NCBI GenBank assembly: GCA_029203185.1
Contig: CP119310.1
Location: forward strand, 3,602,001 to 3,666,000
Source of the DNA: Candidatus Chryseobacterium colombiense
GTDB lineage: Bacteria > Bacteroidota > Bacteroidia > Flavobacteriales > Weeksellaceae
Direction of reading: 5' to 3'
DNA: 64,000 bases
Shown here: positions 1 to 9,202 of the stretch, piece by piece
Layout of the letters: the number at the start of each line of letters is the position of its first letter
How positions within the stretch are numbered: position 1 is the stretch's first letter
Translations under genes and position numbers: made by a program
Notes under the pieces: model-generated
What the model was told of the DNA's origin: nothing
Database searches by the model: none
What the model saw: the letters and a program-made list of their open reading frames with translations, nothing else

Positions 1-462
1 AGTGCTGCACAGTTAGGAATGCCTTTAGTGGTGGCCATTATTGGTGGAATGCCTATCCAGTTTAGAAATTTAATTGAATTTTATAAGCAGGAATATAAAA
101 AAGCAGGTCACGATGTAGATAAAATGCAGATTGCGATCCATTCGCATACGTTTGTGAGCGATGATCAAAAAGTAGTGGACGGATATTTCCATAATTATAA
201 ATCTCAGATGGACAGAATTGGTGCTTCCAGAGGTTGGGCACCTTACACAAAAATGCAGTATGACGGAGGAAGAAGCAAAGATGGAGCATTATTTATCGGA
301 AGTCCGGCTGAAGTAGCTGATAAAATAACGTATATGAAAGAAATCTTCGGAATTACAAGATTTATCGGTCATATGGATGTTGGAGATCCTTCACATGATA
401 TCATGATGAAATCAATCGAATTGTTTGGTAATGACGTGAAGCCACTCATTAAAAACTTATAA
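1..462 (+). CDS. LLM-class flavin-dependent oxidoreductase, C-terminal part (5' truncated by window)
   Basis: The reading frame is open from base 1 and enters the window as S-A-A-Q-L-G before the first Met at 19, so the true start lies upstream. The 153 visible residues look like the C-terminal third of a bacterial luciferase-like monooxygenase (LLM class, FMN or F420 dependent). Family-like features are the GMPIQFRNLIEFYKQEY helix, a variable loop, then GSPAEVADKI and a closing F-G-I-T-R-F-I-G-H-M strand. Members oxidise small organic substrates; the substrate cannot be told here. A strong hairpin terminator follows directly at 467-495, so it ends its transcription unit. The family call is fairly sure, the function is not. 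Confidence 0.8.
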   Translation, partial: SAAQLGMPLVVAIIGGMPIQFRNLIEFYKQEYKKAGHDVDKMQIAIHSHTFVSDDQKVVDGYFHNYKSQMDRIGASRGWAPYTKMQYDGGRSKDGALFIGSPAEVADKITYMKEIFGITRFIGHMDVGDPSHDIMMKSIELFGNDVKPLIKNL

Positions 463-466
463 AATA

Positions 467-495
467 AACCGCCGCTGAAATTTTCAGCGGCGGTT
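467..495. terminator. Bidirectional intrinsic terminator
   Basis: AACCGCCGCTGAAA pairs with TTTCAGCGGCGGTT around a very short loop, giving a GC-rich stem of 13 or more base pairs. It lies five bases after the stop codon of the flavin oxidoreductase and downstream of the convergent gene at 536-1033, so it probably serves both. Confidence 0.85.
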
Positions 496-535
496 CTCTT
501 AAAAAAACAGTTATCGTACTTATAATGAAAAAATA

Positions 536-1033
536 TTAAAAAGGAGTGTAACTGGAAATGGCTACTTGTGGATGAAAAGCAAACATAAATGTTTCAAAAC
601 TTTCACCAGATACATTTTTACTTAAGAGGTATTTATTGTCAATAATATCGATCAATAATAATTGTGGAGAGTAGAAGGTGATGCCTATTTTATGTTTTGA
701 AGGATCTTCTATATTGGAACTGATGAGGTCAAGTTTAAAATTTTCAATAGGAAAAAATGTATTTCCTAAAACGTCCGGAAGGCTTTTAATTTCCCCATTA
801 AGCTGAGAAATATAATTGGTTGCTGAAGCGCTCAGTAAAAATGGAATTCTCCCGGCGTGCGGATTTTTTGCTAACAGCTCCCAAAAGTTTTTCACCGGAT
901 TTTCTTTATCGTCGAAAACCTGATGCTGAACTTTATATTCAAAGAAAGTATCTTCAAAGATATATTTGTCCCAGACCATTGTGGAACTTTGATCGATCAA
1001 AATCCGAAATGCTAGCTTTATTTTCGCTTTCAT
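536..1033 (-). CDS. Hypothetical protein, 165 aa
   Basis: I do not recognise this protein. It has an ATG start, no signal peptide or membrane segment, and a mixed alpha/beta composition with several aromatic and acidic stretches (MVWDKYIFEDTFFEYK near residue 20). It lies convergent to the flavin oxidoreductase, with the shared hairpin terminator at 467-495, and about 80 bases downstream of the type IX-sorted dioxygenase-fold gene on the same strand. Codon use looks like that of its neighbours, and the opposite-strand frame at 820-1035 is a shadow. No function is proposed. Confidence 0.65.
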   Translation of the reverse strand: MKAKIKLAFRILIDQSSTMVWDKYIFEDTFFEYKVQHQVFDDKENPVKNFWELLAKNPHAGRIPFLLSASATNYISQLNGEIKSLPDVLGNTFFPIENFKLDLISSNIEDPSKHKIGITFYSPQLLLIDIIDNKYLLSKNVSGESFETFMFAFHPQVAISSYTPF

Positions 1034-1116
1034 GAATTACAATGTTAAATAAACAGGGCGGTTTTAATTCCACCCTGACTCTTAAATAAATGATATGAAT
1101 TTAATACTCAAAAGTA

Positions 1117-2151
1117 TTAATGAACGAGAACTTTAAGATTCTCGATTAATGTTCCTTTTGAATTGTCAATAGTAATTTTTGCTACATACATTCCTGATTT
1201 CAGTTGATTTCTGCTCATCTTTATTTCCTGTTTTCCAGCGGAAAGATTTTGATGGTCAATTACTCCCAAAACCTTTCTTCCGCTTGCGTCAAATAAATTA
1301 ATACTCACTGTCGATTTTTCATCAAGAAAAAGAGGGAAAACTGTTTCCTCACGGAAAGGGTTGGGATAATTTTGTTTCACCTGATGATTTTTTGGATTCG
1401 AAACTTCTTGTGTTCCAAGAACAGCCCCTGCAACATATATCGTATGAGTTAAGGTATAACCACCCGACAGCGAACCTGTCACAGTGCTCATTTCATTACT
1501 TGTTCCGTCAGAAAATACATTGTCTGTACTGTTGTAGGTGTATCCGGTCATTCCTTTTGTATATCCGTAAGAAGTCCCATTCACATTAACGTCGTACACT
1601 GCACTCGTAGTTCCTTCAGGAAATGCAATTTGAGTTACCAACAAAGAGGTTCCGTCTGCTTTGTAGATATGAACATGAATATGTGTTGCTCTGCTTTGGT
1701 ACCATCCCGGAAAAATACTGGTAAAAGTTACCAGACCATTAGCATCGGTAGTTTGCCTGCCGCGAAGAAAATGATAATTGGTATAATTGGAAGACTGCAT
1801 TGAAGTTCCTTCGTATTCGGAGTAGTTTCCGTCTTTATCACAATGCCATACATCTACCAGTACTCCTTGATATGCTGCACAGTTGGCATTGGTATTTTTG
1901 ATATAAATATTCATCGTGAAAGCGACTCCTGTTCTGTCACTTACAATATTACTTTGTACAAGACTTGATGGAGTATGGGTAGGAAAGGGGCCTTCCGTTT
2001 CCGAGTTTGTAACACTACAGCTTAGCGTATTTTTTAATACCTCTGTCAAAGGTTTTTCTTCCGGAAATATTTCAGATCTAAGCAGACTGGGAACAGCAAC
2101 AGCAACACCTGCCAATCCTAGGGAATTTCTTAAAAAATTTTTTCTATCCAT
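1117..2151 (-). CDS. Secreted intradiol ring-cleavage dioxygenase-fold protein with type IX sorting domain
   Basis: 344 residues. The N terminus (RKNFLRNSLGLAGVAVAVPSLL) is a Tat/Sec-like signal. Residues about 45-240 match the intradiol dioxygenase beta-sandwich: the WHCDKDGNYSEY segment provides a candidate iron-ligand Tyr110, GWY gives Tyr151, and RATHIHVH gives His157 and His159. The usual Tyr, Tyr, His, His iron set is therefore present. Residues from about 265 start with YPNPF and end with LIENLKVLV, a typical type A sorting domain of the Bacteroidota type IX secretion system, so the protein is probably exported to the cell surface or medium. Classical relatives cleave catechols; exported versions are poorly characterised and the substrate is unknown. 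A close paralogue, a lipoprotein, lies at 2953-3687. Confidence 0.88.
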   Translation of the reverse strand: MDRKNFLRNSLGLAGVAVAVPSLLRSEIFPEEKPLTEVLKNTLSCSVTNSETEGPFPTHTPSSLVQSNIVSDRTGVAFTMNIYIKNTNANCAAYQGVLVDVWHCDKDGNYSEYEGTSMQSSNYTNYHFLRGRQTTDANGLVTFTSIFPGWYQSRATHIHVHIYKADGTSLLVTQIAFPEGTTSAVYDVNVNGTSYGYTKGMTGYTYNSTDNVFSDGTSNEMSTVTGSLSGGYTLTHTIYVAGAVLGTQEVSNPKNHQVKQNYPNPFREETVFPLFLDEKSTVSINLFDASGRKVLGVIDHQNLSAGKQEIKMSRNQLKSGMYVAKITIDNSKGTLIENLKVLVH

Positions 2152-2171
2152 TGTTTATTGTTTTTGTGAGA

Positions 2172-2816
2172 CTAAATTTCTAAAAAAATTAAAAGTGCAT
2201 TTTCACTCAATGCTTCAAATTCTAAAGTTTCAATTTCTGAAAGAAGAATCGCATCACGGGCTTCCAGAAGCCTGTTTTGAAATTCAAAAGCACCGTTGAT
2301 GACCATTCCGAAAATGGAACTTCCTTTAGTATGAAGAGCATATTTCTGTTCTTTTCGTCCCTCATAAAGTCCTATAAAATTGGGAATCTTTAAATTATTG
2401 GAAATCTGATGCAGAATATTTCTTCTATTTAAATCTAACCCTTCAATAGTAAAAGCGTTCTCAAGATTTTTACTTTTAAATTCTAAAATGAGAACGTCGG
2501 CTTTTTCATTCGTAAGATTATTTTTGATCGTTATCGCATTTTGTTCAATGGACTGTAAAGAGAAAGTTTCTTTTGGGGAAATCGCTTTTTCAAAATCATT
2601 GATTAGAATTTCGCCATACAAAATAATGATGAGAAGATTGTTTTTTTCTCTGTAGGCAAATTCATAACTTCCACTTTCGGGCAAAACAATTTCTGTGACT
2701 TTTCTTAGTTTTAAGGGATCTTCACCGGAAAAGAACTCATTTACTGCACAAGAGTTAACTTCTTTCCAGACTGAAAAATCAGATTTAAATATTCTTGATG
2801 GACTTTGAACTAACAT
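2172..2816 (-). CDS. Pirin-like bicupin protein
   Basis: Two cupin halves are visible. The N-terminal one contains LPESGSYEFAYREKNN followed by a hydrophobic strand and Y-G-E-I. The C-terminal one (KGSSIFGMVINGAFEFQNRLLEARDA) resembles the second half of pirin/YhaK proteins. The upstream in-frame codon at 2840 is GTG; I chose the ATG at 2816 (MLVQSPSRIFKSD), which fits the usual N terminus. Length, about 214 residues, is close to the family. Pirins are iron-binding cupins of varied role (quercetinase activity or regulation), and the metal-binding histidines normally expected in the first cupin are not obvious here, so it may be non-catalytic. It sits between the two dioxygenase-fold paralogues on the same strand, which suggests a functional unit. 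Confidence 0.6.
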   Translation of the reverse strand: MLVQSPSRIFKSDFSVWKEVNSCAVNEFFSGEDPLKLRKVTEIVLPESGSYEFAYREKNNLLIIILYGEILINDFEKAISPKETFSLQSIEQNAITIKNNLTNEKADVLILEFKSKNLENAFTIEGLDLNRRNILHQISNNLKIPNFIGLYEGRKEQKYALHTKGSSIFGMVINGAFEFQNRLLEARDAILLSEIETLEFEALSENALLIFLEI

Positions 2817-2952
2817 AATTTTACATCTTAAAATTTCCACACAGCACAGACAAATACTTTGCTTTTAGTTTAACACACACTCTCAGCTTTTACCTGTACA
2901 CATCTGCGCTTTTGTGGAAACGACTAATATTAATACCTCTCTCTTCTTAGAT

Positions 2953-3687
2953 CTAAGCCGAAACTTTTATAGTGTGAGTCAGAGCAAAACCTCCGCTAAC
3001 ACTTCCCGAAATGCTTGACATTTCGTTTGATGTTCCGTCACTGAATACATTATCACTTGCATTATAAGTATAACCGCTCATTCCTTTATATCCGGTACTT
3101 GCCGCGACTAAAGCTACAGCGCTGTCACTTCCTTCAGGAAATGCAATTTGTGTTACCAAAAGCGATTGCCCTGAAGTATTGTAAATATGTACATGAATAT
3201 GAGTTGCTCTGCCACTGTACCAACCTGGAAAAATTGAAGTAAAACTCACTTGCCCGTTAGCATCAGTAGTCTGTCTTCCTCTTAGAAAATGTACAGACGT
3301 ATAATTTGCAGACTGCATTGAAGTTCCTCCGTATTCCGAATAATTTCCGTCTTTGTCACAATGCCAGATATCTACAATAGCACCCTGCAAATTTGCACAA
3401 CCGGCATTTACATTCTGGACGGTAATCGTGATGCTGAAAGCAACTCCCGTCCTGTCACTTACAATATTGCTCTGAACCAAAGTTGAAGGTGACTTTGTAG
3501 GAAAGGGCCCCTCAGTTTCAGTGTTCGTAACAGAGCATCCTGTTGAAGATGATCCTGAAACGGTAGAAGAGGAATCGGTAATGACATCATCATCACTTCC
3601 ACAATGGATTAAAATGGGTGCTGCAACTGCTGTTACACCTGCTAAACCCAGATTTTTCAAAAATCCTTTTCTTGACATCGTTTTCAT
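2953..3687 (-). CDS. Intradiol ring-cleavage dioxygenase-fold lipoprotein
   Basis: 244 residues, clearly paralogous to the product of 1117-2151 (shared blocks CSVTN-ETEGPFPT, LVQSNIVSDRTGVAF, HCDKDGNYSEY, HFLRGRQTTDANG, ATHIHVHIY). The signal region ends in ILIHC, a lipobox with Cys29, followed by G-S-D-D-D and a Ser/Thr-rich linker. The mature protein is therefore a lipoprotein, and an acidic stretch after the Cys matches surface export of lipoproteins in Bacteroidota. Iron-ligand residues (Tyr of GNYSEY, Tyr of GWY, HIH) are conserved. It lacks the type IX sorting tail of its paralogue. The start could also be the Met four codons in (MSRKGF). Substrate unknown. Confidence 0.88.
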   Translation of the reverse strand: MKTMSRKGFLKNLGLAGVTAVAAPILIHCGSDDDVITDSSSTVSGSSSTGCSVTNTETEGPFPTKSPSTLVQSNIVSDRTGVAFSITITVQNVNAGCANLQGAIVDIWHCDKDGNYSEYGGTSMQSANYTSVHFLRGRQTTDANGQVSFTSIFPGWYSGRATHIHVHIYNTSGQSLLVTQIAFPEGSDSAVALVAASTGYKGMSGYTYNASDNVFSDGTSNEMSSISGSVSGGFALTHTIKVSA

Positions 3688-3903
3688 AATACGGGTTTTT
3701 AGGGTTAATACTGAAAATCAATAAGGATGAATATTCATCTGTTTGAATTTCCTGTATCAAATGTATTTTCAAAAAACGGTCTTCAGAAATTTATGAGGTA
3801 AACGATGTAAATGTGTCGGTAAATTTACTGTTGAAACAAAATTGAGAAATATGAAAACTTTAAAATGTTTTAGGACAAACAATTTTGCTTGTTGGTGTTC
3901 CTG

Positions 3904-4578
3904 TTATTTGTTCAGGATTTTCATTACCGTGTCTTTATAGGTTTCTCCGATGGGAATAATAAAGCCTCCGATATGAATATTACGGTTGACTATGGTTTTA
4001 ATACTGTTTATGGGAACGATATAAGAGCGGTGAACACGGACAAAATCTTTATCAGAAAGTTTTTCCAGAATATTTTTCATAGAAGAACGTGCTGTTATTT
4101 TAGTATGATCGGTTAAATGAATCTGAATATAATCATCCAGACCTTCTATCAATAGAATATCATCGAAATTGATTTTATGAAGCTTATAATCCGCACGAAT
4201 AGAAAGATGTTTAACTTCATTGGTTTCAGGATTGATTTTTACTTTATCTACCGCGGCTTTGAATCTTTCGAAAGAAAAAGGTTTCAGCAGATAATCTACG
4301 GCATTAATGCTGAATGCATCTACAGCATATTCCGAATAAGCCGTTGTAAAGATCACCTTTGTGTTCTGAGAAATACTTTTATAAAAATCCATGCCGTTTT
4401 TAGAAGGCATTTCTATGTCTAAGAAAATAAGATCAACCGGAAATTTGTTGAGGTATTTTTGGGCATCACTCTGGATATTGAATGTTCTTTCAAGTGAAAG
4501 ATTTTCAATTTTTCCGGCATAATTCTCAATAATCCTCAAGGCAAGAATTTCGTCGTCCAAAGCAATGGCTTTTATCAT
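3904..4578 (-). CDS. LytTR-family response regulator
   Basis: 224 residues. The receiver domain (1-118) has the acidic pair D8/D9, the phospho-acceptor D54 in FLDIEMPSKNG, T79 and K99-P100. The C-terminal half (about 125-224) is a LytTR DNA-binding domain with KITARSSMKNILEKL and DFVRVHRSYIVPI, the usual core. The start overlaps the end of the histidine kinase gene by four bases, so the pair is translationally coupled. Together they form a LytS/LytR-like (AgrA/AlgR type) two-component system. Target genes are not evident from the window. Confidence 0.93.
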   Translation of the reverse strand: MIKAIALDDEILALRIIENYAGKIENLSLERTFNIQSDAQKYLNKFPVDLIFLDIEMPSKNGMDFYKSISQNTKVIFTTAYSEYAVDAFSINAVDYLLKPFSFERFKAAVDKVKINPETNEVKHLSIRADYKLHKINFDDILLIEGLDDYIQIHLTDHTKITARSSMKNILEKLSDKDFVRVHRSYIVPINSIKTIVNRNIHIGGFIIPIGETYKDTVMKILNK

Positions 4579-5660
4579 ATCAAATTAATTTTTAAATCTA
4601 CTTCAAAGGTATTTCCCGTATTGTTTATTTTTAAAGTGTGTTTTGAAGGATATACCTGTTGTAAATGTTCAATCGTATTTTTTAAACCAATTTTCAGGCT
4701 GTTCTCATTTGTAATGTTTTGATTGACAATATTATTAAAGATGTGAAAGTGTAGTACTTCTTCCTGAATAATAATCTTTACGGATATTTTTGAATTCTTT
4801 TCAGCATTGAAACCGTATTTGAAAGCATTTTCAATAAAATTAACCAAAATAAAAGGAGCAATCTGCCCATCTTTATTTTCACCGATCTCTGTATAAGAAA
4901 AATCTAAGCTGCTGTCTGTTCGTATCAATTGTAGAGCTATATAATCTTTAAGGTATTCAATTTCTTTGCTGAGCTCTACAAAATCTTTGCTGCTTTCCTG
5001 AACGACATACCGCATTACATTCGAGAGTTTTAAAATTCCGTTGGGAGTGTCATCAGATTTTAATAAAGCTAAAGAATAAATAGAATTTAGTATGTTAAAT
5101 AAAAAATGAGGCTGAAGCTGATATTTTAGGTTTAATAACTCCGCCTTAGCTTTAGAACGTTCCAATTCCTTTTTTTCAATATTCCTATAAATAAATAGTG
5201 AAGATAGAAAAGAGAAAAGAAAAGGGAGAACGGAAGGAAAAATCATTTGCAGATAAGATGTCTCATTTCTGGGACCAAAATGTTCAAATGGTCTTTTTCC
5301 GATAGGTGGAGGAGGAAAATTTTCATGAGGATGCATTTGAGGAGGTCTCACCTGGATCATAGAGGATTGAGAAGAAAAGATGTTCGCAGAACTGAGATAA
5401 TTAGGAATAAAAACCATAATTCCGAAACATATCAAAATACAGGCTGCTAAAGGTAAATATTTTTTTTTGCTGTAAAATCGGGGAAGAAAAATATTGAGAT
5501 TCAGGTAGAAAAAAATAATAACCAGTATGAAACGGATAAATTCCCTCTGAAATGGAGAAACCCTGAAAACCGATAATGTTCCGTCGAAATCAGGAGAAGA
5601 AACGATCGGAATGGTTAGCAGTAGGGGAATCAGAATGATATGAGGCCAGATTTTTTTCAC
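4575..5660 (-). CDS. LytS-type sensor histidine kinase
   Basis: 361 residues, GTG start. Four hydrophobic segments occupy the first 160 residues, with a Pro/His-rich extracytoplasmic-looking stretch at about 100-130 (RPPQMHPHENFPPPP) that might sense metal or acidity, which is inference only. The cytoplasmic part carries the His_kinase motif YQLQPHFLFN with the phosphorylated His185, and the N box LVNFIENAFKYGF near residue 272-284, followed by a HATPase_c domain with a G-L-K-N-T-I-E-H-L end. It is coupled to the response regulator at 3904-4578 and preceded by an STM3941-like gene nine bases upstream. Confidence 0.92.
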   Translation of the reverse strand: MKKIWPHIILIPLLLTIPIVSSPDFDGTLSVFRVSPFQREFIRFILVIIFFYLNLNIFLPRFYSKKKYLPLAACILICFGIMVFIPNYLSSANIFSSQSSMIQVRPPQMHPHENFPPPPIGKRPFEHFGPRNETSYLQMIFPSVLPFLFSFLSSLFIYRNIEKKELERSKAKAELLNLKYQLQPHFLFNILNSIYSLALLKSDDTPNGILKLSNVMRYVVQESSKDFVELSKEIEYLKDYIALQLIRTDSSLDFSYTEIGENKDGQIAPFILVNFIENAFKYGFNAEKNSKISVKIIIQEEVLHFHIFNNIVNQNITNENSLKIGLKNTIEHLQQVYPSKHTLKINNTGNTFEVDLKINLI

Positions 5661-5669
5661 ATGAAATAA

Positions 5670-6116
5670 TTAATGGCTGTTCAATTGATTTTTATAATCA
5701 TTTAAAAGTGCTGCCAGTTTTTTTGCAGACATTCCGTAAGTGTCGGGAAAAGCTCCTTGTTTGGATTTGATTTTAGACAGTTTTAAAAACTTTTCATCAA
5801 TATCAAACATAACCAGTTTGTTAACAAAGATCTGTTTTGTTGTAAAGCCGTTTATAACCTGCCACGGAATAAATGTGGTTCTGAAAAGGCTTTTCATTTC
5901 AAGACCCCTTTCGTCAATCTTCAGATAAGAAGTATTGGGAATAAGATTGATGGAAAAAACAATTAAACTGATTCCGAAAAGAAAAATAGTAAGAATGGCA
6001 ATCCAGAGATTTCTCTCAATAAGCGTAATTCCCATACAGATAAATCCGATACTGATGAGAATCAGGATAATATTTTTTAATTTTCCGGGTCTTAAAGTAA
6101 GGGGTAAATTTTGCAT
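5670..6116 (-). CDS. STM3941-family PH-like membrane protein
   Basis: 148 residues with two membrane helices (about 14-58) followed by a soluble domain that starts YLKIDERGLEMKSLFRTTFIPW and ends with PDTYGMSAKKLAALLNDY. This combination matches the STM3941 family, a small group of membrane-anchored PH-like proteins of unknown function. It is the first gene of the operon with the LytS/LytTR pair, so it may belong to the same envelope response. A TACATTTG promoter element lies just upstream at 6134-6141. Confidence 0.7.
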   Translation of the reverse strand: MQNLPLTLRPGKLKNIILILISIGFICMGITLIERNLWIAILTIFLFGISLIVFSINLIPNTSYLKIDERGLEMKSLFRTTFIPWQVINGFTTKQIFVNKLVMFDIDEKFLKLSKIKSKQGAFPDTYGMSAKKLAALLNDYKNQLNSH

Positions 6117-6133
6117 TGTAGTTTTTAATAATT

Positions 6134-6141
6134 CAAATGTA
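6134..6141 (-). promoter_or_regulatory. Bacteroidota -7 promoter element for the STM3941/LytS/LytTR operon
   Basis: Read on the minus strand this is TACATTTG, matching TAnnTTTG, 18 bases before the start codon at 6116. No clear -33 TTG is seen at the ideal distance. Confidence 0.5.
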
Positions 6142-6163
6142 TAAAAAAGAAATTATGAATTTT

Positions 6164-9100
6164 CTAAATAAATTCAATTAAACTTCCACGCTCTTCATCT
6201 TTTATAATATTCAGTGCAACAGGGATTTTTTCTTTCAGCTCTTCCACGTGAGATATAATGCCGACCATCCGGTTTTCCTTTTGAAGATTCATCAGAGTTT
6301 CAAATACGATATTCACCGATTCAATATCCTGGGTTCCGAAACCTTCGTCTATGAAAAAGAAATTAGATTCTGATTGTGCATTACTCTGAACACTTTCTGC
6401 CAAAGCCAGGGCAAGGCTAAGAGAAACCTGAAATGCCTGTCCTCCGGAAAGAGTCTTCACACTTCTGCTTCTGCCTTCATTCAAATAATCTATAATTTCA
6501 AAATCGTTGTTTTCATTTAATTGCAAGCTGAGCTGATTCCTTGTCATCCGATGAAATCTTACATTGGCATGATCACACAATTGACGCAGATAAATGGATG
6601 AAACATATTGTACAAAACCAGCTCCTTTGAAAAGATTGGTCATAATTTTCAGGTTTTCTGCACGCTTTTGCAGTTCCGACCAATTCTTTAAAAGATTTTC
6701 TTTTTTCTTAAACTCGATTTCCAGCCTTTCAATCTCCGCTGTGATTTTTACCACTGCATTATTGGCTGTTTTTACATCATTTTCAAAAGACCTGAATTGA
6801 TTTTCAACGGCTAAAAATTCTTCCTCATTATAGGAAAAGTCCTTCAATTTGGACTCAAATTCAAGGATGCTGTTTTTAAGCGTTTCAAACTGAATTCTGA
6901 ATTGCTGTATTGTATTTCTCGTTTCCTGAACATTGATCTGTTGTGCAAGAATTTGCTGAATTTCATCTAAATGATTGAACTGTTTTTCTGCCAAAGCTTT
7001 TCCCAAAAGATCTTTATTATCCGAGATTTCCTTTTCCAGTTCAGAAATTCTTTTTTCCAGTTGAGAAACCATTGTTTTCTGTTCTGCAAGGCGGGGAGCA
7101 ATTTCTTTTTCCTCTTTTATAAGCTGCTGATAATTCTCTTCAGTTTCAAGATTGGAACGGGATAATGTGTTGAAAATTTCTTCAACTTCTGCAATGGTTT
7201 TTTTCTTGTAATCCAGCCACTGTAAAACTTTTAAATTCCCTTCATTTGTTTTGATCTGCTCTTCTTTTTTTGCTTCATCAAGTCTGAATTTTTCTAGTGC
7301 TTTATTGTAACTGTCAAGATGTTCTCTTTCTTTATCAAGGTTTTTCTGCTCCAGAGCGATTTGAAGATTCAGCTCATCAATCTGTTTTTCAATCGAAAAG
7401 GATTGTTGGCGTTTTTCTTCAAACTCATTTTGATTTTCAGGATTAAATTCTTTCCAGTTGAAATTTTTAAGATGCTCTTCAATCGTATTTTGAATTTGTT
7501 TCAGGATGTCTTCTTCAGATTTCAGCTGTTCTTCAAAAATTTTCTTCCGGTCAAGAATCTTTTCAAGATCCAGAAACTGTTTTTGAATGTTTTCTTCATC
7601 AATGTCAATCTGTTCAATTTTTTTCTGAATTTCATTCATTTCTGAGTTGACATCATCAAACGCTACAATATTCGGATGTTCCAGAGCTCCACAAAGCGGA
7701 CAAGATTCCCCATCATGCAATTCATTGGCAAAGTGCGCCAGTTTTTGCTGCACTTCAAGATGGTTTTTCTTGTCAGAAAGAGATTTTTTCTGTTTTTTTA
7801 GAGTTTCAATCTGAAGGTTAAAATCATTTCTGAACGTTTCAGGATTGATTTCAAAGGGTTTCAGCTCTTCCGATATTTTTTCAATTTCAGTTTTCTTTAA
7901 AACAATTTTTTTAATTTGTACTTCAAGCGTTTCAGTCAGTTTTTTTCTTTCCAGGAACCAGTTCCCTACATTCAATAGCAAATGGGAATCTAGTTTTTTC
8001 GGTTTTAAAAGCTCGATGTTTTTTGAAAGCCCTTCAATTTTTTGCTGAATTAATTTTTGACCGGCTTCAACTTCTTTTACTTTTATTGAACCTTTTTCAG
8101 TTCGAACCTTTAAAGTTTTAATTTCCTCAGAGAATTTCAGCATCTGGAGAACCAGACTCAAATCTTGTTCCTGAAATTTGGATTCATTTAACGCCTCATA
8201 TTTAGGTTGAATCGCAGAAAGTTTATTTTTTGTATTTTCAAATTGAGTTTCGGTTTCCTGTAAAATTTTGAACTGATGTTCTTTGTTTTTCTGCTGATCC
8301 GAAATTTCTTTTTCAAGCTTATCCTTTTCAGAAAGCAAAGGTGTGAAAATCCTGAAAATACCATCGTAGATTTCAGTTTTTCTTTCTAAGATGTCAATTT
8401 CAGTTTTCTTTTGCGCCAGTTTTTCAAAATCAGTTTTTTTTTGTTGAAGAAGCTCAATATCGGCTTTCAGGTTTTTGAGTTTTGAATATTTCTCTTCTGT
8501 TTCTTTAAAAACTTTCTGTATCTCATTAAACTTCAACTGTTCGGCTTTTAAATACTCTTTCTGAGCTGAAATCTGCTCTTCATTTACTTCTTCAAAACCT
8601 TTAAGCTGTCCTTCCAGCTGATCCAGCTCCGATCTGTTTTTTATATGTAAGGCAGAAACATTATGTTGCAGATCAAAACGCTGAAGGCTGAAGATTTCCT
8701 TCATCATATTGGTCCGTTCGGTTGCACCGAGTTCTATAAACTCTTTGAATTGTCCTTGAGGAATGATGATGGTCCGTTTAAAGTTGGCATAGCTCAGTCC
8801 AACCAGCTTTTCTGAGTTGGAATGCTCCAGTGGAACCCAGTTTTCGTTTTTCCATTCGTAGAATACGACATTCGGGGTCTTTACATCTTCAAAGTTTTTA
8901 GAATTACGTCTGAACTCTCTTGTAGCACGGAATTTTTTATTTTCATAATTAATAAAATCAAACTCGATATAGGATCTGTTTGATTTTAAGTTCATCATAT
9001 TGTAGGTACGTTTGTCTCTTGCATTCAGTCTCTCGGTTTCTCCATAAAGTGAAAAAGAAATGGCTTCCAGAATAGACGATTTTCCGGAACCTACCGAACC

Positions 9101-9202
9101 GAAAATTCCAAAAATCCCTGCTTCTGTAAGGTTTTGAAAATCGATTTTCTGACGTTCCTGATAAGAATAAAGACCTTCTAAAGTAAGTTGAATAGGAATC
9201 AT
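6164..9202 (-). CDS. sbcC: Exonuclease SbcCD ATPase subunit SbcC
   Basis: 1012 residues. It is the Rad50-like SMC ATPase that with SbcD opens DNA hairpins and trims protein-blocked ends. Walker A is GSVGSGKS at 35-42, two long coiled coils flank a zinc hook CPLC at 501-504, the ABC signature LSGGQ is at 918-922 and Walker B FFFIDEG is near 949-955 with D952/E953. The layout and length are normal for the family. The start codon overlaps the sbcD stop in an ATGA arrangement, giving translational coupling. Many opposite-strand frames here are shadows of its coiled coil. Confidence 0.97.
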   Translation of the reverse strand: MIPIQLTLEGLYSYQERQKIDFQNLTEAGIFGIFGSVGSGKSSILEAISFSLYGETERLNARDKRTYNMMNLKSNRSYIEFDFINYENKKFRATREFRRNSKNFEDVKTPNVVFYEWKNENWVPLEHSNSEKLVGLSYANFKRTIIIPQGQFKEFIELGATERTNMMKEIFSLQRFDLQHNVSALHIKNRSELDQLEGQLKGFEEVNEEQISAQKEYLKAEQLKFNEIQKVFKETEEKYSKLKNLKADIELLQQKKTDFEKLAQKKTEIDILERKTEIYDGIFRIFTPLLSEKDKLEKEISDQQKNKEHQFKILQETETQFENTKNKLSAIQPKYEALNESKFQEQDLSLVLQMLKFSEEIKTLKVRTEKGSIKVKEVEAGQKLIQQKIEGLSKNIELLKPKKLDSHLLLNVGNWFLERKKLTETLEVQIKKIVLKKTEIEKISEELKPFEINPETFRNDFNLQIETLKKQKKSLSDKKNHLEVQQKLAHFANELHDGESCPLCGALEHPNIVAFDDVNSEMNEIQKKIEQIDIDEENIQKQFLDLEKILDRKKIFEEQLKSEEDILKQIQNTIEEHLKNFNWKEFNPENQNEFEEKRQQSFSIEKQIDELNLQIALEQKNLDKEREHLDSYNKALEKFRLDEAKKEEQIKTNEGNLKVLQWLDYKKKTIAEVEEIFNTLSRSNLETEENYQQLIKEEKEIAPRLAEQKTMVSQLEKRISELEKEISDNKDLLGKALAEKQFNHLDEIQQILAQQINVQETRNTIQQFRIQFETLKNSILEFESKLKDFSYNEEEFLAVENQFRSFENDVKTANNAVVKITAEIERLEIEFKKKENLLKNWSELQKRAENLKIMTNLFKGAGFVQYVSSIYLRQLCDHANVRFHRMTRNQLSLQLNENNDFEIIDYLNEGRSRSVKTLSGGQAFQVSLSLALALAESVQSNAQSESNFFFIDEGFGTQDIESVNIVFETLMNLQKENRMVGIISHVEELKEKIPVALNIIKDEERGSLIEFI

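Noticed and set aside
1117..3687. A single dioxygenase gene split by frameshift.
   Set aside because: Each copy has its own signal peptide, full core and distinct C terminus, with another gene between them.
6594..8048. Plus-strand open frames opposite sbcC.
   Set aside because: They are antisense shadows of a low-complexity coiled coil, Phe/Leu-rich and without starts or promoters that fit.
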